From Entrophospora sp. SA101 (taxonomy: Eukaryota > Glomeromycota > Glomeromycetes > Entrophosporales > Entrophosporaceae), in NCBI GenBank assembly GCA_958430865.1, contig CAUDNR010000388.1, positions 3,562 through 32,604 of the forward strand: a stretch of 29,043 nt of DNA, in the 5' to 3' direction. This document shows, piece by piece, positions 1 to 10,903 of this stretch. Each line of letters starts with the position of its first letter. Position 1 is the first letter of the stretch. The notes below the pieces were generated by a model. The model did not search any database. It was given only the letters and a program-made list of their open reading frames with translations, and was not told where the DNA came from. Made by a program: the position numbers and the translations under genes.

Positions 1-76
1 TGTCCAAAAATTCTTTGAGGGCAAAGCTCTCAAAGAATGCTCTCCGCAGGAGCATTGGCTTCTTCACATGAAGGAA
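1..76. repeat. Three consecutive short inverted repeats at the left edge
   Basis: Three small hairpins sit end to end: a 9-base stem at 11-19/29-37, a 6-base stem at 37-42/50-55, and a 4-base stem at 62-65/70-73. The second stem begins on the last base of the first. The tract is richer in G and C than the AT-rich DNA that follows. It may be the end of a small repetitive element that continues to the left of the window, or the tail of a non-coding transcript. No gene is recognisable. Confidence 0.5.
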
Positions 77-395
77 ATTTTTTTTTAGCAATGTTATAAC
101 ATTATATATAAATATTTTTTTTAATTTGTATCACCATTAAAGGTCACGTGATATAAAATTTTATTGCATTTTTGAGCACAACTTACAATTCTGAGTTTTG
201 AAGTTTTTCCCAAAATTGGCCACGAGGCGCAGCAAGTTGCGGGACTAGGTGACTTGCACCATAGGATATTCCTTTTGAAAATTCCAATTTTTATAATAAT
301 AAAATCAATAATAAACCTTGCTGTATATATAGTTTGAATATTTAAGTAATTTAACAACCCATGATTTCTAAATAATTTAATAAAATGAATGAACA

Positions 396-520
396 AACCT
401 GAGATTCCAATAATAAATAAAACAAATAATTTGAATAAAACAAATAATTTGAATAAAGCGAATTAAATTTTTAATTCGAATAAACTTTTTAATTCGAATA
501 AGAATTTGTATTACGAATAG
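396..520. repeat. AT-rich dispersed repeat with GAATAA/ATTCGAATAA motifs
   Basis: Short imperfect copies of GAATAAA, AATAATTTGAATAA and TTAATTCGAATAA follow each other here and end in TTGTATTACGAATA. The same vocabulary, including the TTGTATTACGAATA ending, recurs at 27290-27550 inside an inverted-repeat element, so the two stretches probably belong to one dispersed repeat family. The rest of 77-990 holds nothing I can interpret. Confidence 0.45.
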
Positions 521-990
521 ACGCCCTACTATCCATCCATTCATTACCCATTCATTATCCAACATTTATTGTTATTACGAAATCATTGGTGGGCATGCAT
601 CTATGCAACTATTTGTTTATTTTACACCATACGTATTTTTTACACTGCAAAAACTCACATAATAACTAACTATACATAAACCTTATAAAAATGTAGCTTA
701 GGTTTTGATTTGCATTCATATTCTTGATAATCTAAGCTATAAATTGATATAAATTTTCATTGTAGCAGAGATTAATATTAATCAAATCAAAAATTGCACA
801 ACCGTGTAATATAAATATATGCTATTAATGGTATGTTGATCTAATAAAATTTCTTATGAATCAATTGTTATACACTGATTGGTTTTAAAACGACTATTCT
901 GAAATTATCTAATGAGCCAAGCCTGTTTCTTACAACTTACATCCAGCATTTTAACTCAGACAGGGCATATCACAGTTATTCCCTGGGTCA

Positions 991-1329
991 TGTCAACCTG
1001 ATTTTTTAGAGCAGAATTTAGCATTGGAGGAACTGCTAACCATATATTTGAGAAATATCCAAAGTTTCACTGTGGGTACAATTTCATTGAAAGATACTGG
1101 GGACATGCAAAACGGGAAACAAGAATTATAAATATGATGATTTGTTGAGAATAGTTCCAGATGTACTTAATAGTGTTCCCATTAAAACAATTCGAAAGTT
1201 TGCAAGAAAGTCATGGAGATATATGGATGCATACGGAAGTGCTTAGAAGGTAGAATCGCTGATTTGGCAATAAATAAGTATAAATCATATCGTTGGTTAC
1301 CAGATAATATTAACGAATTTTTTGAAATC
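991..1329 (+). pseudogene. DDE-superfamily transposase relic, C-terminal part
   Basis: Translation in shifting frames gives the C-terminal part of a DDE endonuclease transposase common in fungal genomes. A DFLEQNLALEELL stretch is followed by YPKFHC and NFIERYWGHAKRE, then IVPDVLNSVPIKTIRKFARK with SWRYMDAY, and finally a KCLEGRIADLAINKYKSYR-like tail. At least two frame changes are needed (around 1130-1140 and 1230-1240), so no intact protein can be made. The FHC..NFIE.YWG block carries the last acidic residue of the catalytic triad in this superfamily (family knowledge). No terminal repeats of the parent element were recognised. It is a dead fragment next to the alpha-galactosidase gene. 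Confidence 0.75.
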
Positions 1330-1451
1330 GAAAAGTTGTATTTTTTAAAATTATTGCACGTGACATAAGTTACTCTAAATACTAAATTTGGGACGATCGT
1401 TATGTTACCTTTCAACTCAGTCAGCATAGAGAGACATTTTTTGGATACTGG

Positions 1452-1506
1452 AAAAGGACGGGGAACAGGTTCAAGCCACACACACCTGCCCATCTCCCGT
1501 CCTTTT
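1452..1506. repeat. GC-rich imperfect hairpin
   Basis: An inverted repeat pairs AAAAGGACGGGGA on the left with TCTCCCGTCCTTTT on the right, and an inner CAGGT/ACCTG pair extends the stem around a CA-rich loop. It is far more GC-rich than its surroundings. It contains GGTTCAAGCC, which recalls a tRNA T-arm, but no cloverleaf or A box can be built. It could be a MITE relic or a folded transcript. The rest of 1330-1804 holds only the promoter-side DNA of the next gene. Confidence 0.45.
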
Positions 1507-1804
1507 CACGTGTCCAGACTTTTTTTTGGTAAACCAGCCAGTAACTTTGTAGAACTTATCACAATGGACATAGTTACCGGTGGATTTTCCAAAAAATGTC
1601 TTTATGCTGAGTTGAAAGGTTTCAAGTCAGGTTACTATTAAAAAAAAAAAAGAGTATTCATTAATATTAATATTAGATTTCGGTATAGATGTAACTTCGG
1701 TAAATCGAGGTTCGTTATTATTATTATATAGTAAGTAGGGAAAATAGATTTTGTTCCCACGATATTTTTAAGTTTTTTCTTGTTTGAAGCTAAACGAAAT
1801 AAAT

Positions 1805-2512
1805 ATGAATAGTTTTTTGTTTTTCCTTGTCAATCTTGTTATTATTATACAATTCACTTTAGGATTAGAAAATGGAGTTGGAAGAACCCCTGCTATGGGG
1901 TAAATATATCTAAAAAAAAAAGTTTATTTATAATTTTTTATTTTATGGGATTTCATTTTTTTTTGTTTTTTAAAAAACTGGTAGTTGGAATTCATGGAAT
2001 AAATTTGGATGTAATATCAATGAAACATTAATTCGTGATATTACTGATGCATTAATTGAAACAGGGTTGAGTGATGTTGGGTATCAATATGTGAATTTGG
2101 ATGATTGTTGGCAAAAAACAAGAACTTGGAGTGGGATAATTACTCCAGATTCAGAGAAATTTCCATCTGGATTGGAAAGTTTATCAGATTATATTCATAG
2201 TAAAGGATTATTATTTGGTTTATATTCAAGTGCTGGTAAATAATATTAAATTTATTTGAAAATGAGGTGAATTTAGAAATTTATTACATAAATATATGCA
2301 CTCATACAAACATACTCAACATCAACATTATTCGTTCATTATATTATATTAGGGTTTTGGACATGTGCAAAACGTCCAGGATCATTATTACACGAAGATA
2401 TTGATGCAGAGTTATATGCAAAATGGAAAGTTGATTATCTTAAATATGATAATTGTTGGAATTTTGGAATAGGAGCACAAAAAAGATATACATGTATGAG
2501 ATTTATTATGTG

Positions 2513-2551
<39 letters not shown>

Positions 2552-3733
2552 ATATAAAATATAAATCATTGTAACAATTTTAATAATTTTATTTATTTAT
2601 TAGGGATGCATGATGCATTGAATATAACTGGTAGACCTATTTTATATTCAATATGTAGTTGGGGTAAAGAAGATCCTTGGATTTGGTATTTATTTAAAAG
2701 ATTATTATCAAATAATAATAATAGTAATTTACAATTTAAATATTCAAAATAAAGGGGATCGGACATAGGAAATTCATGGAGAACAACATCTGACATTAGT
2801 GATTATTTTACTACTAATCAAACAAATGATCCCCAGAATTGTAATCCATGTGGAGTGTTAGAAATATTAGATTCTACAGTTGGCCTAGAGAAATATTCTT
2901 CACCAGGAGGATTTAATGATTTAGATATGCTGGAAGTTGGAAATGGGGGAATGACTTTTGAAGAATATAAAAGTCATTTTTGTAAATAATAATATTTTAT
3001 TGTTTGCCTTTTTTAATATTACATGAATATAATATTGATATTTATTTTAATTATTATTAAAATTTTTATGGATCTTTTTTTTTAGCACTTTGGGCAGCAT
3101 TAAAATCACCATTATTAATTGGATGTGATGTTCGTAATATGACAGATGAAACAATTCAAATTTTAAACAATACAGAAATCATTGGTATTAATCAAGACCC
3201 ACTTGGTAAATCTGCAAAATTAGCATATCGTGAAAAACACAAAGATCAAGAAAAAGTTTCTACAATATCATATGATATATGGATTGGTGAACTTTCTAGT
3301 GACACTCAAGAACATGCAGTTGCCAGTAAATGATTTATTAATTAAATATTTTTTTACTATATGTATTATTTGTATTAATTAATTAATTAATAATTTATTT
3401 TTTGGTGGGAAAAAAGTTTTGCTTAATCGTAATGATGAGGATTATTCAATCAAATTTCCATTTGAATTACTTGGACCATTCTTTTCTTCAAGTTTCAATT
3501 CTGATACAACATCTCTTTTATTAAGAGATTTATGGCAACATAAAGATCTTGGTTCTTTTACTAAAGAGTAAGTAAAAAAAACTTTTTTTTTTTAAAAAAA
3601 TTTTTTGTTAAATATTGATTAATCTTATTGGTTTTTTAGATACATATCTGATAAAATTCCTGCTCATGGAGTTGTAGTATTGAAAATAACCTATAGTCAT
3701 CCTAAATTTAATTTTATTGCACAATTATCTTAA
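1805..3733 (+). CDS. Secreted alpha-galactosidase, glycoside hydrolase family 27
   Basis: Predicted to remove terminal alpha-1,6-galactose from oligosaccharides, galactomannans or glycoconjugates after secretion. Eight exons: 1805-1899, 1985-2235, 2353-2493, 2604-2685, 2755-2981, 3086-3325, 3417-3567 and 3640-3733. All seven introns are GT-AG (69-117 bases). The joined frame gives 426 residues, normal for GH27. Residues 1-20 are a hydrophobic signal peptide ending LG. GH27 landmarks follow in order: MGWNSWNKFGC (31-41), NLDDCW (69-74), AGFWTCAKRPGSL (115-127), LKYDNCW (145-151) with the presumed nucleophile D148, SWRTTSDI (197-204) with the presumed acid/base D203, then NDLDMLEVGN and SLWAALKSPLLIG. 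A beta-domain-like C-terminus ends the protein. Intron 4 has an in-frame stop, so splicing is required. Intron 3 carries a TG microsatellite. Catalytic assignments follow the family; the gene looks intact. Confidence 0.93.
2519..2546. repeat. TG dinucleotide microsatellite inside intron 3 of the alpha-galactosidase gene
   Basis: A run of about a dozen TG units lies between the donor at 2494 and the acceptor ending at 2603. TG tracts are prone to length change and can affect splicing in other eukaryotes; nothing here shows that they do so in this gene. Confidence 0.85.
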
Positions 3734-4505
3734 AAAATATTTTTTCTTTGATTTGTATATCATTCATTGTATAATAATAAATAAATATCTGTTGTTTCTC
3801 TTTTTTAAACATCATCACCACTAAAGTTTCAAATGGGTTGGGTTGAATGACATACCTGACTATAAATAGACCTGAGTTTTTTAATTACTGACCTGACCCA
3901 AACAATCAACATGGACAAGTACCAGAACAGATATATATTTTTTTTCAAAAATATATATACAGCAAAAGCCATCAAAGTGACACAAAGGGTATTAAAGTTA
4001 ACAATTTAGCTAATTTATCCTGCTTACTGCCTCGGCAAATATGTGAGCACACTTTATAGTCCAATAGCAATGAATTTGATTACTTTTATCACTTTTGAAT
4101 AAATATATATATAAGAAATAAATAGTAAGAATATTAAAACGAAAGAGGTTAGGTCACATGTCCAACATACGGTTGGACGGCACTTCTTGCAACACTTATA
4201 AGAAAGATCTATCGATCTTATGACTTTTGGGATTTTGAACTTCAAGTCTGGAGTCCAGCCAGTCCCCTAAGAATTGATTAACACACACTCTTTTTTTTTT
4301 TAATTAAAAAAAAATATAATTTATTATGATACAAAAAATTTGAATATCCACTATGTCAACCATAATAAAACGGCAGAAATAACAACAATTACAAGAATAC
4401 CTTTAAGATTTGATATTTAAATTTGAAATAAAACACCATTATAAAATCACAATCACATTTTATTGGTGATTTTCAATTTATCATTCACTATATGTCTGGT
4501 TTTGT
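3734..4505. other. Intergenic region between two convergent genes
   Basis: This is the shared 3' flank of the alpha-galactosidase (+) and the aminotransferase (-). AATAAA-type signals follow the alpha-galactosidase stop near 3777. A perfect 7-base hairpin (GTCCAAC/GTTGGAC) lies at 4158-4176 and an AAGATC/GATCTT pair at about 4204-4219. A stretch at 3828-3900 has GGGTTGGGTTG on one side and GACCTGACCCAA on the other, suggesting a decayed inverted-repeat element. No coding signal was found; a 63-codon open stretch on the minus strand here has no recognisable features. Confidence 0.5.
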
Positions 4506-6239
4506 TCATTTATGATGTCTGTCACAAAATTCTTTGATACGAGTGTAAGCTTCTCTTAATTTTTCAGGAGGTGCTGTAATTACGATTCTTACTAATAATA
4601 TTAATAATAATAATAATAGTAATAAGAATATATTTGTGAAAAGCAACAAATTATTTCAAAACTTACTGTAATTAGGATAGTTAAAACACTAAATAACCAT
4701 TAAAACAATGTAAATAATTATCATTAAAATATAGTTAAAATAAATATTAAAATAAATAATTGCTATTTATACCGTTCCTGGCAAGCAAAGTACAGATTCT
4801 TCTTGCACTAATTTCTCAGTGAAATCCACATCATTCTTAAAATCTTTGAATTGATTAAAATTAATACCAAACATTATATACATAGCACCTTCAGGTATGA
4901 TAACATTTAAACCGGGAATTTTTGCCAGAATCTCAGCACTGAGCCTAGCATTTTCTTCAAGCTGGGTAATGGTTGTTTGATAAAAAGATTCTGGAGTATT
5001 TTTCAACATATCAGGCAAAGCATGTTGCATCAAAGAATTAGCACCCAATATTAAATTTGCTAACGAATTCAATCCACTACGAACATTTTTCAATACATCA
5101 TTACGGTCATGTATAAATACCCAACCAACTCTCCAACCTGGCACCAGGAACCTTTTTGCCAGACCACTAATTTTTAGGACTGGTACAGTTGTTGTTAAAT
5201 TAGCTATTGGATAAAATTTTGAACTGTTGAATACCATGTCTTCATAGATTTCATCACTAATTATTGGTAATTTGTAAGTTTCACAGATTGATAGGATGGC
5301 CTCTAAATGTTCTTGAGAGAAATTAGACCCACATGGATTTGAAGGATTATTTATTAGAATACAAGCTGTATTCTCATCAATCAATTCAACCAACTGATTT
5401 AAATCCGCTTCCCATTTCTTTTCAGGCTATTTCAAATAATATGATATATAATATTGTGTTTTGATTAATAAATAAATAATAAATAAAATAATAATAAATA
5501 ATGATCATTATGTATACTTGCCAATAAATTATAATATCTACATTCAATTCCTTTTGATTCAGAAATTGTTTGATAAAGAGAAAACCCGGGTCTAGGAAGT
5601 AGGATGTTTTGACCTTCATTGCATAATGCTCCAATTGTGATATTCAATGCATCAGATGCACCGCTAGCTATAACAATATCCTAACATATATAAATATATT
5701 ATTTATTGTTAAAATTTATTAATGAAATCATTATTTCTATTAATATATTTATTTATTCTATTTACATTTGGTGTTAATGGAGCTTCTTTTGTGTTAAATT
5801 TTTCAGCCAAGGCAGCTCTTGCATTCTGAGCACCTAAAATAAAATGTTACTATTATTATATTGTTATTATTATTAGATTACTATGTATCTATCTGATGAG
5901 GAATACTTGCCAACAGCGGGTGGATAACCATTTGCTTTAAAAGATCTTAATTGTTTGATAACAGCTTCAACACAGTTATCATCTATCTTAAAGTTTCCAT
6001 AATAAGTAGGATCACCTATAAACATAAATAAATAAATGTATGAATGGAAAGAAGAAAGGTAAAACGCAATAATGTTTAAAATCATTTATTTCACCTAATG
6101 CCAATGAAATATATTCTTTATTGGGATTTGGAGTACTCTGTAAATTGAAAACAACTTCACGAATAGGATTTATTGTTCTTTTTGACACAATCGATGCATC
6201 AACATTCCATTCTTTACAATTCCTTTTGGTATTATTCAT
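4506..6239 (-). CDS. Tyrosine aminotransferase-like PLP enzyme (class I/II aminotransferase)
   Basis: Predicted to transfer the amino group of tyrosine or a related aromatic amino acid to 2-oxoglutarate, using pyridoxal phosphate. Seven exons, from the start codon: 6239-6095, 6015-5911, 5833-5766, 5680-5522, 5426-4773, 4688-4667 and 4591-4506; 412 residues, a usual family length. PLP-fold landmarks: NNPSNPCG (185-192, N189), SDEIYED (216-222, D217 and Y220), SGLAKRFLVPGWRVGW (246-261) with Schiff-base lysine K250, LPGTCFNYPNY, and RIVIT with carboxylate-binding R386. SGLAKR.LVPGWR.GW is typical of the tyrosine aminotransferase subfamily (family knowledge). Introns 2 and 4 begin with GCAAGT instead of GT; the frame requires both. 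Exon 6 is only 22 bases. The in-frame GTG 12 bases upstream was not used because ATG at 6239 is available. Substrate preference is inferred. Confidence 0.9.
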
Positions 6240-7128
6240 TTTTCTAATCACCTGATATAACTTTTATTACACAAAGATTAAATGTGTCGACTATCAATTT
6301 ATGCATTTGATAAAAGTAAATTATGCGTTAATTATGCATATAAATTTTCTATAATTGTGCTCAAATTATGGATCAAAAATTGAAATTTTATCATTGTCAT
6401 TATTATCAATTTCATAAATTCTTTTGATTTTTTTATGAACAATGATTATCAACAACCCTGCTCATAAAATGATCACAAAAATATCCTCCATCAACCATGA
6501 CTTAAAGGTGACTGGAACACTATAATTCGGATTAATAGTGGATTCAAAAAAGAAACTCAAACTGAAAAAAGTCACCATAAGGTATACTCTAATACATTTT
6601 TAATTAGTCTTCAGAAATAATTATGTAAACAGAAAGGTTCAATATTTATAAATATTTGATGTTGTTGATCACGCGATAATTATTATTATCAATTACCATA
6701 AATCCAGAAAGATAGCATCAGTGACAAATAACAATTTTCTATAAACTGTGACGATTAATATAATAAATTGTACGTGACAACCCGTAAAAATTACTAAAAA
6801 AGGCAATGTCACGGGCGTGTCTTTCTCCAGACTTTACGGTACGCAACAATTACAGAATTATGCGGTAATTTTGCATTATTCGGCAATTTTGATTATGCAA
6901 ATCGTCACTGGTATCAATCAATCTATCTATGTATGAGCGATTGTTATTTCCGATTTTTCTATATATATAAAAAATATTCTAAGAACAATTCTTTTTTTGA
7001 GAAACTTATTATACATTACCATATAAGGCGAATAAATGTTTATCTTCTTTATCCATTATAAAAAAAGGCAGGAAAAATTTATTTAAGAAAAATTTAATTA
7101 TTATTCTTTTTGAATAAATAATTAAAAA
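6240..7128. promoter_or_regulatory. Shared upstream region of two divergent genes
   Basis: This 889-base stretch separates the starts of the aminotransferase (-) and the LPD-repeat protein (+), so it must hold both promoters. A TATATATATAAAA run at about 6959-6971 lies roughly 160 bases before the plus-strand ATG and could serve as a TATA region. Relatively GC-rich islands with CACG/CGTG motifs lie near 6668, 6770 and 6810. Two TTC...GAA triplets near 6978-7000 recall heat-shock elements, but the spacing is wrong. No coding signal was found. Confidence 0.4.
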
Positions 7129-8130
7129 ATGGTTGTTAGAGAAAGGGTACGTAAAGCGCTAAATGAATATGTTGATGAACATCGAGATAATATTTATCAA
7201 CATGTAGATAAAAATCTTATAAAATTAAAAGCTGTAATCGTTGAGAAATTACCAGATAAAGTAATGGAATTCTTAAAGAAACGTATAGATGATGGAGATG
7301 ATCAGCATGATACATTTTTAGAAAATGTAATGCAATTTGTTGGTTCAATCAGCGGAAAGTTGTCTGATGATTTCAAAGAAGATATTAGAAATTCCACCAG
7401 AGAACATATTGATGATGCGACTATAAATTCATCTGACGATTTGACCAATTTAATTGTTAAACGTAGCAAGGAAGTAATTCTTGACATGACAACTGATAGT
7501 GATGATGAAGAAGAAACAAAAAAAAAGAAATCGTCATTTAGTAAAAATTTGGATTTAGGAATTTTGAAAGATGGTAAAGAAGGGATCATCAATAGGATTG
7601 TTGAGTTGATTAAACCACCAATTCATGAATCAAGTGATGATATAAAGAAAAAGATTGCCGGTAGATTACCAGATCAAATTAAATCTAAATTGATTGGTAA
7701 AATTAGTGGTGGATTCATTGGTTCGAAATCATCAACATCAGATCGTGGAATTTTTCATAGTAGTGCTGATGGAGATAAATCTGGTGATAAATCAGAAAGT
7801 AAATTAAAGAAGGTGTTTGGAATATTTTCGAAAGACGATAAAGAAGGAGAAAAGAAAAGCAATTTCATCAATAAAATTTTTGATAAATTACCTGACAAGA
7901 TTGAAGAAATATTAACACCATATATCGTAGGATTTGAACAGAGTGTTATTGAACATGTTGAAACTGAATTGAGAAGCAACATTTTCAGCAATGATAAATT
8001 CAAAGGTGGTGTTAAATCTTTATTAAATAAATTTGGAGATGATGATGATGATGATGATGACGACAATGGCGGTAATAATGTTTTTGGAAATGTAACTAGT
8101 AAAATTGGATCAATGTTTACGAAGAAATAG
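7129..8130 (+). CDS. Unknown acidic/lysine-rich protein with three LPD(K/Q) repeats
   Basis: I do not recognise this 333-residue protein. It is a single open exon from ATG at 7129 to TAG, in a fungal genome where the neighbours are spliced. No signal peptide or membrane segment is visible. Its most telling feature is a repeated helical motif: EKLPDKVMEFLKKRI (39-53), AGRLPDQIKSKLIGKI (177-192) and FDKLPDKIEEILTPYI (251-266). Each is followed by a charged or low-complexity linker; the linker near 125-136 runs from acidic SDDEEE into KKKKSS. A run of nine aspartates at about 304-312 is encoded by GAT/GAC repeats. A soluble protein of amphipathic helices joined by charged linkers, perhaps membrane- or protein-binding, is inference only. 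It is divergently arranged with the aminotransferase gene. Confidence 0.8.
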   Translation: MVVRERVRKALNEYVDEHRDNIYQHVDKNLIKLKAVIVEKLPDKVMEFLKKRIDDGDDQHDTFLENVMQFVGSISGKLSDDFKEDIRNSTREHIDDATINSSDDLTNLIVKRSKEVILDMTTDSDDEEETKKKKSSFSKNLDLGILKDGKEGIINRIVELIKPPIHESSDDIKKKIAGRLPDQIKSKLIGKISGGFIGSKSSTSDRGIFHSSADGDKSGDKSESKLKKVFGIFSKDDKEGEKKSNFINKIFDKLPDKIEEILTPYIVGFEQSVIEHVETELRSNIFSNDKFKGGVKSLLNKFGDDDDDDDDDNGGNNVFGNVTSKIGSMFTKK

Positions 8131-9130
8131 AATGATAATTATAAATAAATTAATAAATTAATTTATTTATCATTATCGTTATGCATAAAAATTTACTCTT
8201 AAAAAATAATTATTATATATGTTTATTATTCCAGAAATCAACCGAATAAATAAACAGATAAAAACATTATCATCATCATAATTATGAGTAGTTAATGAAT
8301 GTTCTATTGCTATGTTCAACGAGCAGACTTATAAAATTTGTTCTCGATTTTCAAATAAAGTCCTAATTTAAATGAAGAAATCTACGGTGGGACAAAAGTT
8401 TAAGTCGAACCCCAAGCATCTAAAGGTTAAGGTACATTTACTAATAAAAAAAAGGTACTTTATAATACTCGATAAAAAGAAAGTTATGCGTGTGGTCGCT
8501 ATTGAGAGGGTTTTCTTGATATGAAATTATGTATGTCGTCAATTTTCTGTACTAATATTATTGTGTTTTCTATCATTGAGTACTTCTGACAATGATCTCT
8601 CACAAGATAGTTTGTATAGTTTACTGTAGTGTCAGGAAATTTGTAATGTAGTCGCCATTTTTAAAGTAAATTCCCTGGTCGATGATCTGCGAATTGGGAA
8701 TTATATAATATAAATATTAATATTTTTGTTTAGAAATCGACTTCCATTTATTAGAACTCTGAATTCAATGTAAAATAAATAACTCGCATTGAAAATTTTT
8801 AGCTTGAGAAAAGAAAAAAAGAGGGCATGTGTAAAAATGGTGTCCAAGTAAAATGATTGAAAATAAAATATAATTTTCTGTTGTAGCCTAATACCAATTT
8901 TCTATCACAAGGAGTTGTGTAAACGGAAAGGTATGCTCTTATTCCTTTAATGTCAGAAAATCATTCAGACGAACATAAGAAGTATTAATTACTATATAAT
9001 GGAATCCTAGTATTTCTTAATAGCACTTTTTTATATGCTGGTGACGTTGTTTTATTAACAAGGCAAAAAAACATTTCTCTCATATACGTGTATTAGAATT
9101 ATTGGAACTTTATCTGCATTTGATAAGAAT

Positions 9131-9253
9131 CTACTCATTCAGTAAATCGAATCTTAATTTAATTTCATCACTATCTGTGTAAACTTCAGCATTTTGATTG
9201 AATGGTTCATATGAAATTTCTACAAAAAACAGTTCATGTTGAATTCTGTTTTT
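9131..9253 (-). pseudogene. Short coding relic, C-terminal end of an unrecognised protein
   Basis: The minus strand from 9253 reads KNRIQHELFFVEISYEPFNQ followed by NAEVYTDSDEIKLRFDLLNE and a TAG stop. The amino-acid composition is normal and the codon use is coding-like, unlike the surrounding DNA. Upstream in the same frame two TAA codons occur within about 25 codons, so the fragment has no start. The FFVEISY-PFN...SD..KL pattern resembles the C-terminal part of a repetitive protein family I have seen in mycorrhizal fungal genomes, but I cannot name it with confidence. Confidence 0.4.
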
Positions 9254-9415
9254 TTATATCATAACCAATTATACTTCCACCTTTATGAAATAAGGCCAAT
9301 ATGAAGAAATTGGTCATGCATACTCATCTGAGGGTAATTTTAGACAGACAATGTTTAGATATGATAAGGAAAGTTTTTTTTTAAAAAAAAAACATATAAT
9401 ATCACACAATATAAT

Positions 9416-9447
9416 AATAACAATAACAATAACAATAACAATAACAA
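9416..9447. repeat. AACAAT hexanucleotide microsatellite
   Basis: About five tandem CAATAA/AACAAT units are followed by a long T run. It is a simple repeat with no visible function. Confidence 0.85.
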
Positions 9448-10229
9448 CATTTTTTTTTCCCATAAAAGATGTTAAATACAGTGATAATAAAAAGAAAATT
9501 TTTATAGAAGGTTAAAGTTGGATTTTAGGATGAAAAAGATACTAAGATAAGCTATTATTAATATTGATGTGATTTCAGGAGAATAATTATTTTCATGATG
9601 ATTTATGGAATATCAAATATCTTCCACAGTTCAAATGGAATAATTTAACATATAAAGCTGTTTTGTATAAATATATAAAATGCTTTTTATAAATCTTTAT
9701 TTTATAATTAATTTCAAAGAAAAAAATTATCATGATTAAAAAAATATTGCATACAAGAATGTCGCTAGAATTCAACATCTCACAGCAGAATTTCACAATA
9801 ATAAAGAATATATAACAAAGAAACAGTTCTAAAGAAAAATCCAGTCTTAATAATAATAAAAATTCTTCTATTTAACCAATTAAGAAATTATTATTTTGTA
9901 GCCCCACATTTTAATATAAATATTTTTTTGGGCTGATCCTGAAAGATTTAAAAAAGTTTTTTGTGCTGCTACATTCTTCTGTTGAATGCCTGATAACATC
10001 AAATTGGATTAAAATAATTGTGTTCCTTTAAGTTATATAACTCTGATTTTATTTAAATATATGTAAATAATTGTCTTATTATAAATAATATAAAATTTTA
10101 TTACATAAAATAAATCTAATAAGTTATAAAGTTTCAGCCATTGTAGTATTCCAAAGGTTTCAATGAATCATCATTTTATGTATTATATATAAAATTAAGT
10201 AAAAATATTACATATAAATGTAAGAAATG

Positions 10230-10794
10230 CTAACCAATAATACGAGTATCTAAAGCTGTATTAACTTTGGTTAAATTATTCTTTCGTTCTCTTTTATATT
10301 TGTTTTTAATCTGGTCACGAGTCTTTCTACCACAAAATGTTTTCTTTGAAATTATTTCAAAATCTGTTCCCCATAGTGATAATGCCTTAATTATAAATTT
10401 TAAAAGATTATAATTTGATTTCATTAAACAAAAAAAAATAACAATTTTATTATAATGAAAATATCCACCTTGAAAAACAAATCTGTATCTTCTTGAGACC
10501 ATCTTTCAATTCTTCTTGGATGTTTGGAATATGTTGCTGAATTTACCAAATGTGAAAAATTATCTTCTTCTATAAGTTCCAATCCTTCATCACTAACAGG
10601 ATTTCTTCGAATCGGTTGGCGAGTTTCACGAATAGTGTACTGTCCATCATCATTCATTCCAAATTTACTATTACGTTGATCAAATGTGCGACTAACAAAA
10701 TCAATAATAAATTAGCAATTATATATGTATTGGACATTATCAAGATATCTTGCATATATAAAATTTATACCGTTTTAAAAGTACTGGCTTGTTT

Positions 10795-10825
<31 letters not shown>

Positions 10826-10846
10826 CGTCATCATCATTATCATTAC

Positions 10847-10903
<57 letters not shown>

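Larger units (their letters stand above)
8131..10229. other. Two-kilobase gene-poor stretch
   Basis: No intact gene was found here on either strand. It contains a short eroded coding piece on the minus strand (9131-9253, listed separately), an AACAAT microsatellite near 9416-9447, and long AT-rich runs. A small open stretch at 9593-9796 on the minus strand is AT-rich with no recognisable features. The right end is the 3' flank of the Bdp1 gene. Confidence 0.5.

Noticed and set aside
1468..1480. tRNA-like T-arm sequence GGTTCAAGCC
   Set aside because: No A box, anticodon arm or acceptor stem can be built around it; it is part of the larger hairpin.
1402..1641. A 79-codon open frame on the plus strand before the alpha-galactosidase
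   Set aside because: It spans the GC-rich hairpin, has no recognisable features, and no splice sites link it to the next gene.
6975..7005. Heat-shock-element-like TTC/GAA triplets upstream of the LPD-repeat gene
   Set aside because: The triplets are separated by three bases instead of the required two, so they do not form a proper element.
7302..8066. Minus-strand open frames opposite the LPD-repeat gene, including a poly-Ser start
   Set aside because: They are shadows of the plus-strand gene; the Ser run is the antisense of the GAT repeat that encodes aspartates.
10140..10190. A possible fourth Bdp1 exon reading DDSLKPLEYYNG
   Set aside because: No AG acceptor lies between the candidate donor at about 10234 and this stretch, so the stop at 10232-10230 was kept.
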